From the NCBI GenBank assembly GCA_934129745.1, contig CAKOWZ010000001.1, positions 62,001 to 126,000 of the forward strand: 64,000 nt of DNA, written 5' to 3'. The translations under genes were made by a program, and so were the position numbers. The notes beneath the pieces were generated by a model that was not told the origin of the DNA, searched no databases, and worked only from the letters and a program-made list of their open reading frames with translations. Positions 1 through 8,532 of the stretch are shown here, one piece after another. Each line of letters starts with the position of its first letter. Within the stretch, counting starts at the first letter, position 1. The DNA comes from an uncultured Clostridia bacterium (GTDB lineage: Bacteria > Bacillota > Clostridia > TANB77 > CAG-508).

Positions 1-384
1 GTATTCTTTTACACTTACTATTATACAAGTGATATCAGATATAACCATTAGTATGATGAAACCTGGATTTATTAAAAGTGTATGTGCTTGACCAAAATCG
101 TTTACAGTTTGTATATTTTTGATAATGTACAAACAAATGAAAAAGATTCTTACATAGCGCAAAACTTTTAATAATCCAAAATCCCATAATTGAAAATGTT
201 CTTCTGGTTTTTGACTTGATGGGATAAAAAGACATAATATGCTGAAAACAATCAATGATATAATAGCTGTAATCAGGGCATATTTTATGTTGCCTTTATA
301 TGTTGTTAGATATTTTGAGTAGTCTATAAAATTTAGCCGGTGTAGGAGTTCAGAAATCCCTGAAATGATGTAAGTTACAAGCAT
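1..384 (-). CDS. Partial membrane protein of unknown function (3' end outside window)
   Basis: An open frame of 128 codons reads leftward from an ATG at 384-382 to base 1 without a stop, so the C-terminus lies outside the window. A strong ribosome site (AAAAGGAGG on the minus strand, 392-400) sits 7 nt before the ATG and fixes the start. The protein begins MLVTYIISGISELLHRLNF and has at least three hydrophobic segments (about residues 36-55, 80-92 and 106-123), so it is probably a polytopic inner-membrane protein. I recognise no family. It is divergent from the secretion operon that starts to its right, so the 385-1230 gap holds start regions for both directions. Confidence 0.6.
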   Translation of the reverse strand, partial: MLVTYIISGISELLHRLNFIDYSKYLTTYKGNIKYALITAIISLIVFSILCLFIPSSQKPEEHFQLWDFGLLKVLRYVRIFFICLYIIKNIQTVNDFGQAHTLLINPGFIILMVISDITCIIVSVKEY

Positions 385-509
385 GTAAATGCCTCCTTTT
401 ATGATATTTAGTATAAGTCAATTCTAACATATTATGTAAAATAAGTCAATAAAATATTTAGGTGGAGCATTATTGCAATTTATACAAAGATTTACACAAA
501 AAAATTTCC

Positions 510-538
510 TTGACAAAGGTCGAAAAATAGTATAAAAT
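510..538 (+). promoter_or_regulatory. Predicted sigma-A promoter of the secretion operon
   Basis: TTGACA (510-515), a 17-nt spacer and TAAAAT (533-538, within TATAAAAT). It is the best promoter match upstream of the operon and would give a leader of nearly 700 nt before the first gene. Inferred from consensus only. Confidence 0.5.
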
Positions 539-815
539 ATACATATATTAGTGAGTTGTGATTTACTTTTAAATAAAAGTAAAATTTTATATTTTATAAT
601 TTCAGTGAAATTTAATATATTTAAGTATTGATTAAATTACAATAAAAATATATGGCACATGTTATATATATGATACATGTGGCACATATAAAACAATAAT
701 TATAATGATGTATAGAATATAAAATTTTGTCACAATAGAACTTGTATAAAGTTAATTGTGATTTTTTTGACGAAAGATTTGACAAAAATTTTAGAAAAAA
801 TCGATGAAATAAGTC

Positions 816-968
816 TAGCCCTAAGTTAAAACGTATTTTACTAATGAAAATGTAAGGCTAAATTTTATGAATCTTAAAATTCCGTAAGGTTATATAAAAT
901 AAAGCTTTAAAACAAAATATTACATTTATATTAAATTTAGTAAAATATATATTTTAAGGGCTTTTTTT
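816..968 (+). promoter_or_regulatory. Possible leader attenuator with two competing pairings
   Basis: The long leader contains TAGCCCT at 816-822. It can pair with AGGCTA at 855-860, or with AGGGCT at 957-962, which is followed directly by a T-run (962-968). The second pairing would place a short stem next to a U-tract, like a terminator, and the first would prevent it. The stems are short (5-6 bp) and I match no known riboswitch, so this is a suggestion only. The rest of 385-1224 is AT-rich with no gene visible. Confidence 0.25.
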
Positions 969-981
969 GTTGAAAAAAGTA

Positions 982-1010
982 TTGACTTTATTTATAATTA
1001 AAATGATAGT
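982..1010 (+). promoter_or_regulatory. Possible second, proximal promoter
   Basis: TTGACT (982-987), 17 nt, then GATAGT (1005-1010). The -10 match is weak. It lies just downstream of the putative attenuator and could supply constitutive transcription of the operon. Confidence 0.25.
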
Positions 1011-1093
1011 AAGTATAAAAGATATTTATTTAAAAGATAATTGCATAAGAGATAGTTACTAAATTATCAAAAAGGCAGTTATAAAAAAATATT

Positions 1094-1180
1094 TATCAAA
1101 AAAGATGATTATCAAAAACAATCAAAGACAATTAAAAACAATCAAAAAAAATTAAAATGCAATCAAAAGATAATCATAAA
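1094..1180 (+). repeat. Purine-rich leader with repeated ATCAAAAA / ATTAAAAA motifs
   Basis: This leader segment is a run of imperfect short repeats (ATCAAAAA, ATCAAAGAC, ATTAAAAAC, ATCAAAAAAA, ATTAAAATG, ATCAAAAG) spaced about 10-11 nt apart, immediately before the first gene's ribosome site. It would be an unstructured A-rich 5' UTR. Its role is unknown; it may bind an RNA-binding protein or be simple low-complexity sequence. Confidence 0.35.
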
Positions 1181-1230
1181 AATAAAGACAAAAAGTAAAC
1201 ACAAAATGGAAAAGGAAGTAGGAGATGTTC

Positions 1231-1722
1231 ATGAAAATTATGAAAACTAAAAACACAAGCAAATTTATTAAAATTATAATCATGGTTGTTGTTTTAATGG
1301 GGATTAATTCAATGTTTTTTGCAGAAGTTAAGGCAGATGATGATATGCCAAATGTAGATAGTATTTTCTCAGCAGGAAAACAATGGATAGAAACAGGAAG
1401 AGAGAAGAACCAAAACAAATATAACAGCCCAGTGGAATTTGTTAATGAATTAATGCCAATTGGTCAAATTTTGGTTTCAGTAGGAATTGGAACATTAACA
1501 ATTGTTTCTGTTATTATGGCAATTAGGTGGATTACAGCTACTCCTGATAAACAGGCACAATTGAAACAACAATTAATAGGTTTGGTTGTTGCAGCTTTTG
1601 TAATTTTCGGGGCTGTTGGAATATGGGAATTTGTAATACATGTTATGAACTCAACTAATATAGGTGGAGGAGTTCCAACATCTTCTATAACAACTATAAT
1701 CGATTCAACTAAACTTGTATAA
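1231..1722 (+). CDS. VirB2-like type IV secretion pilin precursor
   Basis: Small secreted or membrane protein of about 163 residues. It has a basic N-terminus and signal-like hydrophobic segment ending near AEVKA-DDD, then a mature part with two hydrophobic helices (starting QILVSVGIGTLTIVSVIMA and LIGLVVAAFVIFGAVGIW). A short polar loop, RWITATPDKQAQLKQQ, separates them. This signal plus two-helix layout, with a charged loop containing a TATPDK-like turn, is that of the T4SS pilin (VirB2/TrbC-like) families. It is the first gene of the operon and is followed by PrgI/VirB3-like and VirB4 genes, which supports the call. AGGAG at 1220-1224 is 6 nt from the ATG at 1231; an in-frame ATG at 1225 is a possible alternative. 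The product would form the pilus or channel lining. Family assignment is by pattern, not search. Confidence 0.65.
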   Translation: MKIMKTKNTSKFIKIIIMVVVLMGINSMFFAEVKADDDMPNVDSIFSAGKQWIETGREKNQNKYNSPVEFVNELMPIGQILVSVGIGTLTIVSVIMAIRWITATPDKQAQLKQQLIGLVVAAFVIFGAVGIWEFVIHVMNSTNIGGGVPTSSITTIIDSTKLV

Positions 1723-1816
1723 TTTTACTTGTATGATGTTTATAATTCATATAATGTTTAATTTGTATAATTTTTATATAAAATAATCGAAAATCAAATA
1801 CAAAGGAGGAATCTAT

Positions 1817-2152
1817 ATGTCAACACATTATATACCAAAAGATTTAAGAGGAGAGACAAGAATTCTAATTATCTTCACAGTAAAATCACTTATAACAACA
1901 GCAATTTTTGGCGGAGTTGGAGTTGTTTTTTGGTTAATATTTAAAGCATTTGGAATGGGATTTGCAGGTCTTATTATTTTACTTATTTTAGCACTTATAG
2001 GCTATGGTTTTGGAACACTAAAAATTCCAAGGATAACAGGATTGCCATTTACTAAAAATATTGAAGGTGATTCAATGGATGATGTTGTAATAAGATATGC
2101 AAAATTTAAAGCAAATAAAAAAGTGTATTCATATATGAAGGAGGATAATTAA
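1817..2152 (+). CDS. PrgI / VirB3-like membrane protein
   Basis: A protein of 111 residues with a short polar N-terminus (MSTHYIPKDLRGETRI), two closely spaced membrane helices (about residues 20-42 and 46-67) and a basic cytoplasmic tail. The layout, the early P-x-D-L-x motif and the position directly before the VirB4 genes match PrgI-family proteins, the Gram-positive VirB3 equivalents that dock VirB4 at the membrane. AAAGGAGG at 1802-1809 lies 7 nt before the ATG. Only 2 nt separate its stop from the next gene, so the two are probably translationally coupled. Confidence 0.7.
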   Translation: MSTHYIPKDLRGETRILIIFTVKSLITTAIFGGVGVVFWLIFKAFGMGFAGLIILLILALIGYGFGTLKIPRITGLPFTKNIEGDSMDDVVIRYAKFKANKKVYSYMKEDN

Positions 2153-2154
2153 AA

Positions 2155-3639
2155 ATGGAAAGTACTTTAGTTATAATTTATGTAATACTTGCAATTTGTG
2201 TTGTTCTTGCTATTGGATTGGCTGTGGTTCTAGGATATGTTTGGTATAGAGACAATAAACGCAAGGGAAATTTTAAATCAAAGGAAGAAAAAAGTAATTC
2301 TGGAAGTAAATCATCTAAGATTGGTCAAACAAAATTACAAGGAATTGAATCAATGTCTAAGTTTCTAGCATTTGATACAATTGTTGATAGTATGATTGTT
2401 AGAAAAAACAGAACTCAATATGTAATGGTTTTAAAATGTAAAGGTATTAACTATGATCTTTTAGGTGAAGAAGAAAAATTGGCTGTTGAAAGTGGATTTG
2501 TTCAATTTTTGAATACACTTAAATTCCCAATTCAAATTTACATTCAATCAAGAAGTTTAAACTTAAAAAACAATATTGATAAATATCAAGAAAAACTTGA
2601 AGCTGTAAATGCTGATATTGTTAAAATTGATAATCAAATTAAAAGAGAAAAAGCAAATGGTAGATTAGATTTAGTTCAAAAACTTGAATTTGATAGAAGA
2701 AGAAAAGTAAACATTTTGGAATATGGTGTTGATATAGCAAATTATGTTGCAAGATTAAGCCAAAATAGAAATGTTTTACAACAAAATACATATGTTGCAA
2801 TTTCATATTATACAAGTGAATTCGGAGGACAAATTAGTAATTATTCAAAAGAAGAAGTTGATAATATAGCATTTTCTGAATTATATACAAGAGCTCAAAC
2901 TTTAAGTAGTGCTTTATCTTCATCAGGTGTTAGTAGTAAAGTTATGACATCTGAGGAATTGGCTGAATTATTATATATTGCATATAACAGAGATGATTCT
3001 GAATTAATCAATATTAAAAAATCTGTTGAGGCTCAATATGATAGTTTATATAATACTTCAAAAGATATCATGGATAAACAAAAAGAAATGATTGAAGAAA
3101 AAGTAAATCAAGAAGCAGTTCATTTAACAGAAAAAAGTTTGGCAAAAGCTAATAGAATATTGAAATTAAGACAACAAAATAGAGAAGAAATTAGAAGACG
3201 TGCTATTGCTTATGTTGAAAGATACAAAGGTGATATGACAGAAGAATTATTTAATGAAACTAAAAAACAAATTCAAAAAACTGATATTACTAAACCTGAT
3301 TATGACAAAGATGAACCAGAATTAAATAAAAGAGAAGAAACAACAGGTACTAATTCTGAAAAAACTGAGCCAGTAAAAAGAAATCCAGAAGAAAATGGTA
3401 AAGAAAAACGTGAGTTAACTGAAGAACAAAAAAGAAGAATAATAGAAGAAAGAAGAAGAATGGCAAGAAGACAAGAATTAAGACGTGAAGCAGAAATGAG
3501 AGCAAGAAGAAACATAGCTGAAAAAGGTGAAATGGAAAGAACTACAACAAGAGAAAAATCAATACAAGAAAATGAAACTGAAACAGGTGTAAAACGTAGA
3601 GTTCCTCGTAGAAGACCAACTGAAACATCAGCACAATAA
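2155..3639 (+). CDS. Membrane-anchored VirB4 N-terminal-like (TraC-like) protein
   Basis: A protein of 494 residues. One N-terminal membrane helix (about 5-29) is followed by a region (about 65-270) that reads like the mixed alpha/beta N-terminal domain of VirB4/TraC ATPases (SMIVRKNRTQYVMVLKCKG, then FVQFLNTLKFPIQIYIQSR). No Walker motif is present. After it come long charged helices (about 270-345) and a highly charged Lys/Arg/Glu tail (about 370-494) with a basic end (RRVPRRRP). Because the full VirB4 ATPase follows immediately, this looks like a dedicated membrane partner or split-off N-terminal module. The ribosome site AAGGAGG lies inside the end of the upstream gene. Function is inferred from domain resemblance and position. 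Confidence 0.5.
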   Translation: MESTLVIIYVILAICVVLAIGLAVVLGYVWYRDNKRKGNFKSKEEKSNSGSKSSKIGQTKLQGIESMSKFLAFDTIVDSMIVRKNRTQYVMVLKCKGINYDLLGEEEKLAVESGFVQFLNTLKFPIQIYIQSRSLNLKNNIDKYQEKLEAVNADIVKIDNQIKREKANGRLDLVQKLEFDRRRKVNILEYGVDIANYVARLSQNRNVLQQNTYVAISYYTSEFGGQISNYSKEEVDNIAFSELYTRAQTLSSALSSSGVSSKVMTSEELAELLYIAYNRDDSELINIKKSVEAQYDSLYNTSKDIMDKQKEMIEEKVNQEAVHLTEKSLAKANRILKLRQQNREEIRRRAIAYVERYKGDMTEELFNETKKQIQKTDITKPDYDKDEPELNKREETTGTNSEKTEPVKRNPEENGKEKRELTEEQKRRIIEERRRMARRQELRREAEMRARRNIAEKGEMERTTTREKSIQENETETGVKRRVPRRRPTETSAQ

Positions 3640-3658
3640 AAACTAAAGAAAGGAGAAC

Positions 3659-5626
3659 ATGAATAAAATGGGGTTATTTAAAAAACAAAAAGCAACTACA
3701 AATCAAGTGGTTGAAAAAAAAGAAGAAGATAATAGTATTCTAAATAAAAATAAAAAGAATTTAAAAGATATTATAGCACCAGCTGGTGTTGATGCTACAC
3801 ATACAAATTACTTAGAAATTGTTTCAAGTACAACAAAATATGCTAGAAGTATGATAATTTCTACAATGCCTAGAATGTGTACTTTCCCAGAATTTTTAAG
3901 AGGTATGTATTCTTTTGGTGATGCAAATATTTCAGTATTTATTAAACCAATTACTGAAAATACATCACAAACAGATTTAAATAGAAGAATTAATGAAATT
4001 GAATCTGAAAGAATTGTTGCAGCTGAAAGAGGAGATATAAATAGAGAAAGAATTTTAGCACAAAAAAGAGCTGAGGCAGAAGAATTAAGAGATTCAATTG
4101 CAGGAGGATTTAATAAATTATATGAATCATCTGTAATTTGTACATTATTTGCATATAACCTTGAAGACCTAGATAAACAAACTGAATTATTATCAACAGA
4201 AATGTCTAAAACATTAATTGGAATTAAACCAGCATGGGCAATGCAAGAAGAAGCATTTAATTCAAATATTCCATATGTTGATAATAAAATAAAAAAATCA
4301 CATACATTTGACCGTGCTTCAATGGCAACTGTATTCCCATTTTTTAATTCAGATATAGGTCATGAAAATGGAATTCCTTTAGGATATAACAGACAAACAG
4401 GATTACCTATTTTATATGATAATTTTAATAAAGCTTTAAATAACTATAATATGGTTATTTTTGGTAAATCTGGTGCTGGTAAATCTGTTGCAATAAAAAC
4501 ATTAACAGCTCGTTCATCAATTCTTATGGGAATTGAAAGTTTGGCATTAGATGCTGAAGGTGAATATGGAGCTGTTGCTGAAGCATTAGGTGGAATAAAT
4601 GTTGTTATTAGTCCAAATTCAAATACAATTATTAATTTATTTGATATTGAACCAGAACTTATAAAAGATGAAATTACAGGTAAAGAAAGAGCAATATTAA
4701 ATGTTGAAAATAAAGTTGAAGATGTTACACAAGCATTAGTAACAATGGCTAGAGGTAGTACAAGAAGTACAGAAGTTAATGAACTTACAAAACAAATTAT
4801 TGCAGAAACTGTTAAAGAAGAATATGAAGCTTATAATATTACAAGTGATGTAAACAGTATTTATGTAAAAAGAAATGAAAGAGCAATGGAAGATAGTTAT
4901 TTAGGAAGACAAAGAAAAGAAATGCCTACAATTGGTTCTTGGTACAAGAGATTAATTAAAAAAGCAAAAGAAAATGATAATCCAGATTATAGATTCCATT
5001 ATAGTTATTTAGCTAAAGTTATGAGACAATATGTACGTGCATTAGGTGGACAAATGGCTTATTTTGATGGACAATCTACATTTGAATTATTAGATGAAAT
5101 TCCATTTATAAATCTAGATATATCTCAACTTGAAGAAAGATTTGCAAGACCACTTGCACAACAAATTTTACTTTCTTGGGTTTGGGAAAAATATGTTAAG
5201 AAAAACAGTGAAGATAAAGATAAAGCTTCTAAGAAAAGGGTTTTGGTTGATGAAGCTTGGATGTTACTTCCATACCCAGAAGCTGTAGATTTCTTAAATA
5301 CAATGGCAAGACGTGCCAGAAAAAGAAATGTTTCACTTGCTGTTATTTCACAAAAATTCCAAGACTTTTATGAGAAACAAGAAGTTCAAGTTGTATTAAC
5401 ATCATCTGATACTAAATTATTCTTAGCTCAAGATAAGTCTGAAATTGGTTATATAAAAGAAGTATTCAAATTAAGTGATGGTGAAGCAAATTTCTTGACT
5501 ACATGTACAAGAGGTGAGGGATTACTTAAAGTTGGTGAAGATACAGCAATTATTGCTATTAATCCAACTAAAAAGGAATTCGAATTTATTGAAACAAACT
5601 TAAATGAATTGGCTAAAAGAAAATAA
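3659..5626 (+). CDS. VirB4-family conjugation/secretion ATPase
   Basis: A protein of 655 residues. Walker A is GKSGAGKS at about 269-276, and Walker B is KRVLVDEAW with acidic residues at about 531-532. A downstream AVISQKFQDF motif and a TSSDTKLFLAQD segment are typical of VirB4/TraE/TrbE ATPases. The N-terminal 250 residues include the expected TraC-like region with a long coiled insertion (about 105-145). VirB4 energises pilus assembly and substrate transfer at the cytoplasmic face, probably docked on the PrgI-like protein encoded upstream. AGGAG lies just before the ATG at 3659; a second in-frame ATG at 3668 is possible. This is the most secure assignment of the operon. Confidence 0.92.
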   Translation: MNKMGLFKKQKATTNQVVEKKEEDNSILNKNKKNLKDIIAPAGVDATHTNYLEIVSSTTKYARSMIISTMPRMCTFPEFLRGMYSFGDANISVFIKPITENTSQTDLNRRINEIESERIVAAERGDINRERILAQKRAEAEELRDSIAGGFNKLYESSVICTLFAYNLEDLDKQTELLSTEMSKTLIGIKPAWAMQEEAFNSNIPYVDNKIKKSHTFDRASMATVFPFFNSDIGHENGIPLGYNRQTGLPILYDNFNKALNNYNMVIFGKSGAGKSVAIKTLTARSSILMGIESLALDAEGEYGAVAEALGGINVVISPNSNTIINLFDIEPELIKDEITGKERAILNVENKVEDVTQALVTMARGSTRSTEVNELTKQIIAETVKEEYEAYNITSDVNSIYVKRNERAMEDSYLGRQRKEMPTIGSWYKRLIKKAKENDNPDYRFHYSYLAKVMRQYVRALGGQMAYFDGQSTFELLDEIPFINLDISQLEERFARPLAQQILLSWVWEKYVKKNSEDKDKASKKRVLVDEAWMLLPYPEAVDFLNTMARRARKRNVSLAVISQKFQDFYEKQEVQVVLTSSDTKLFLAQDKSEIGYIKEVFKLSDGEANFLTTCTRGEGLLKVGEDTAIIAINPTKKEFEFIETNLNELAKRK

Positions 5627-5658
5627 TTAAAAATCAAAAAATGAAAGGAGGTTTTGGT

Positions 5659-6810
5659 GTGAAATTAAAAAAAATGTTTGCTGTGATTTTAATTATTATA
5701 ACTTTATTTAATTTAATATCAAGACCTTCTTTTGCTGATGATGAAGATGCAAAAGTTGATATAGGCCCACAAGAAACAGGACAAGCAACAGTTACAAATG
5801 ATTCTGGAAAAGACTTGATGACAAGTATTACAGGAACAACATATTCAAAAAGTGGTATATTTAAAAGTGTTGCATTTCTTCTAACATTAGTACCACATGC
5901 GGCAAATCAACTTATGGAATCATTTGTTGAAGTAACATCAAATGATAAAATGAGTAAATTTACAATTTATGATACAGTATTAGGACATTATGATTTATTT
6001 AATCTTAATTATCTAGAGATTCCTAAAACACTTGATTTAGATAAAAGTACAGCAGTACAAGAAACATATGTAATGAATCAAATTAAATATCATGTTATAC
6101 AATATTATACAATAATAAGAAATTTTTCAATTGCAGTAAGTTTATTTGTTCTTATATATATTGGAATTAGAATGGCTATTTCAACAGTTGCAGAAGATAA
6201 AGCGAAATATAAAGAAATGCTTATAAATTGGATTGTATCTATTATTTTAGTATTTTTATTACAATTTATTGTTATTATAATTTCTTTTGTTTTAAAATAT
6301 GGATTAAATTTAGTAAACAACATAGCTAGTGCATGGGGACTTAAAGAATTTGAAAGTCAAATCTATTCTGGTGCAATAAAAAATCTTACTACAAAGGGAT
6401 TTAATGTATTTACATCTGTTGTTATTATATATATATTAACATGGTATCAAGTGAAATTTTTCATATATTATATGCGTAGAACTTTGGAAGTAAACTTTTT
6501 AATTATGGTATCACCACTTGTTACTATTACATATCCAATTGATAAAGCTGGAGATGGCAAAGCACAGGCATTTGGAGCATTTATGCAAGAAATAATAATG
6601 AAATCTGTAATACAAATAATACATGCTATACTTTATGTTGTATTTTTAGGGACTGCTGGTGTAATTGCCTCAAATATGCCAATAGTTGCAATTCTATTTT
6701 TTGCAGCATTATCAAGAGCAGAAAAAATAACAAGAAATATATTTACTGTTAAAGAAGATGGATTCCAAAAGGCTGATGTCCCTGTTAAATTGCCATTTAT
6801 CAAACATTAA
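5659..6810 (+). CDS. VirB6-like polytopic membrane protein, copy 1
   Basis: A protein of about 383 residues starting at GTG 5659. AAAGGAGG (5643-5650) lies 8 nt before that GTG, and the in-frame ATG at 5641 overlaps this ribosome site, so it is an unlikely start. A signal-like segment ends at PSFA-DDED and is followed by about six hydrophobic helices. The core signature is a helix with IGIRMAISTVAEDKAKYKEM and later GDGKAQAFGAFMQEII. Both signatures recur in the products of the genes at 8533 and 12918, so the operon carries three paralogues. VirB6/TrbL-type proteins form the inner-membrane channel of type IV systems. The call rests on topology, operon context and paralogy. Confidence 0.65.
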   Translation: MKLKKMFAVILIIITLFNLISRPSFADDEDAKVDIGPQETGQATVTNDSGKDLMTSITGTTYSKSGIFKSVAFLLTLVPHAANQLMESFVEVTSNDKMSKFTIYDTVLGHYDLFNLNYLEIPKTLDLDKSTAVQETYVMNQIKYHVIQYYTIIRNFSIAVSLFVLIYIGIRMAISTVAEDKAKYKEMLINWIVSIILVFLLQFIVIIISFVLKYGLNLVNNIASAWGLKEFESQIYSGAIKNLTTKGFNVFTSVVIIYILTWYQVKFFIYYMRRTLEVNFLIMVSPLVTITYPIDKAGDGKAQAFGAFMQEIIMKSVIQIIHAILYVVFLGTAGVIASNMPIVAILFFAALSRAEKITRNIFTVKEDGFQKADVPVKLPFIKH

Positions 6811-6826
6811 TAATAAAATATCAATT

Positions 6827-6880
6827 TTTCAATTTTAATATTTTTATAAAACATATTATTTAAAAATATTAAAATTGAAA
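6827..6880 (+). terminator. Intra-operon hairpin with 20-bp perfect AT stem
   Basis: TTTCAATTTTAATATTTTTA (6827-6846) pairs perfectly with 6861-6880 around a 14-nt loop. There is no T-run after it, and the next gene continues in the same direction. It is therefore more likely a processing or mRNA-stabilising hairpin, or a partial attenuator between secretion genes, than a full terminator. Confidence 0.4.
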
Positions 6881-6922
6881 GATTGTAATTGTAAATTAAT
6901 AATAAGGAGATGATAATTAAAA

Positions 6923-8020
6923 ATGATAATAGATAATAAAAAGAAAAAAATAATTATAACTATTGTATTAATTATATTGTTATTTTTAATTACCATTTTA
7001 ATAGTAAAAATTCAGCAAAAAAAGAAAAGACAAGATCTTATTGAACAAGAAATTCAAAGGGTTAAGCAATATACAGCAATTACAGATTTTCAAACATTAG
7101 AAGAAGTTGCATTATATTTGAATTGTACATTGATAAAAAGTGAAGAGTCAAAAAGGAAAGATGTTAGTACAGATGTTTATATGAAATTACCAAATGATGT
7201 GACTTCAAATATAGATAACAACAGAAATTTTATTGAAAATCTTATTCAATATTGTGCATCTGTTCTAAAATATAAAAGCTTTATAATTATTGACCAAAAA
7301 AATAATTTGACTATTCTAGTATATTGTCAAGAAAATGAACAAGTAGTTGAAAAATATTACATAAATGATATTGAAGACTATTTTGATATTAAGCAAAATC
7401 AAAATAATTTAGATAATTTAGAAATAATTAATCCAATTACAATAAATGTTACATCAAATGAATTATCACAAATAATTTCAAATAATTGGAAATTAGATAA
7501 TCTTAATTTAGGAACAGTAGAATCTATTTATAGAAATTATGATATATATTTTGATGAAGGATTTGAAGTAAGGAAAGTAGCTGGAAAAGTATTTAATATT
7601 GTTTTTAATGAAAGATATCAAAATAATGTTGTAAATGATTTAAATGTAAGATCTAACAAACAAGAAATTGAAAAATCCCTAGGGAAACCTCAATTTGAAA
7701 GTGGTAATTTAATTGGTTATAAATCTGAAAACATATATGTGTTTTTCTATAAAAATCAAATTTCTATTTACAGAGTTGAAAAATATGATACTGAAAAAAT
7801 TGCAGAAATTATTGAAAATTATCAAACAAATGGTGATATAAATAATCTTGTTAATCAAATAAAACAGGTATGGAAAGATTATGATTTTTATGAATATGAT
7901 AAAGATTATGCTAATCTTAAATATTCATTAAAAGGGTTAAGTGTAAAATATGATTCAACAACTAAAAAAGGAATAATTATTTATAATAATTACAGTGGAA
8001 AAATCTTACGGAAATACTGA
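6923..8020 (+). CDS. Membrane-anchored protein of unknown function (frame break at its end)
   Basis: A protein of 365 residues with a short basic start, one membrane helix (about 11-29, ITIVLIILLFLITILIVKI) and a long extracytoplasmic part rich in Asn, Ile and Lys. I recognise no domain. It sits between two VirB6-like genes, so a structural role in the secretion apparatus is plausible but unproven. AAGGAG precedes the ATG. Its last 26 bases overlap another open frame (7995-8480) in the +1 frame that lacks its own ribosome site at normal spacing. The two frames are probably halves of one gene or of a frameshifted product. Confidence 0.5.
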   Translation: MIIDNKKKKIIITIVLIILLFLITILIVKIQQKKKRQDLIEQEIQRVKQYTAITDFQTLEEVALYLNCTLIKSEESKRKDVSTDVYMKLPNDVTSNIDNNRNFIENLIQYCASVLKYKSFIIIDQKNNLTILVYCQENEQVVEKYYINDIEDYFDIKQNQNNLDNLEIINPITINVTSNELSQIISNNWKLDNLNLGTVESIYRNYDIYFDEGFEVRKVAGKVFNIVFNERYQNNVVNDLNVRSNKQEIEKSLGKPQFESGNLIGYKSENIYVFFYKNQISIYRVEKYDTEKIAEIIENYQTNGDINNLVNQIKQVWKDYDFYEYDKDYANLKYSLKGLSVKYDSTTKKGIIIYNNYSGKILRKY

Positions 8021-8480
8021 ATTACAAGATTATGCTAATAATGAAAAACAATTACCTAATAATGTGTTTATTGAAAATTCAGATTCGGTTTTTGAAACTG
8101 AACAAAATAGAATTAATACATTAGATGATAATAGTAAAAATAATAATAACACATCAACAATTATACCAAATATTAGTAATAAATTTAAGATTTATAAAAC
8201 ATCTGGAAATAATGTAAAAGGTTTATATAGTGTTAGATTTATTTCAATTAATAATGAGTTTCCTAATTCAGAATTAAGAGAAGCCATTACAAGTGGGATT
8301 TGGTATGATGACATACATTTTATTTATTCTGTAAAAAATAGAGGAATATTTATATATGATGCTCAAAATCGTACATATAAAACAGTTATTACTGGTAATG
8401 ATGAATTTAAAATTCAATGGTATGGTGATAATATAGTTTATTATGATGATGGAAAAACTGTTGATGTAAATTTTGAATAA
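7995..8480 (+). pseudogene. Probable +1-frame continuation of the 6923-8020 gene
   Basis: An open frame of 161 codons entered from a GTG at 7995, in the +1 frame relative to the preceding gene. No ribosome site lies at a normal distance (the nearest AAGGA is about 20 nt upstream). The start region holds GGAAAAATC, and removing one A from the A5 run would fuse the two frames into one protein of about 520 residues. The encoded part is hydrophilic and ends in a beta-rich segment (WYDDIHFIYSVKNRGIFIYD). The break could be a real mutation, a programmed +1 shift, a translationally coupled overlap or an assembly error in a homopolymer. Confidence 0.45.
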
Positions 8481-8532
8481 TAAATAAAAGTAATATAAAA
8501 ATTGATAAATAAAGAAAGGAGGTAGCAAACAA

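Noticed and set aside
870..890. Third copy of the adhesin upstream cassette in the secretion operon leader
   Set aside because: Only a single TTCCGTAA half-site is present, without the partner repeat or the 30-bp core.
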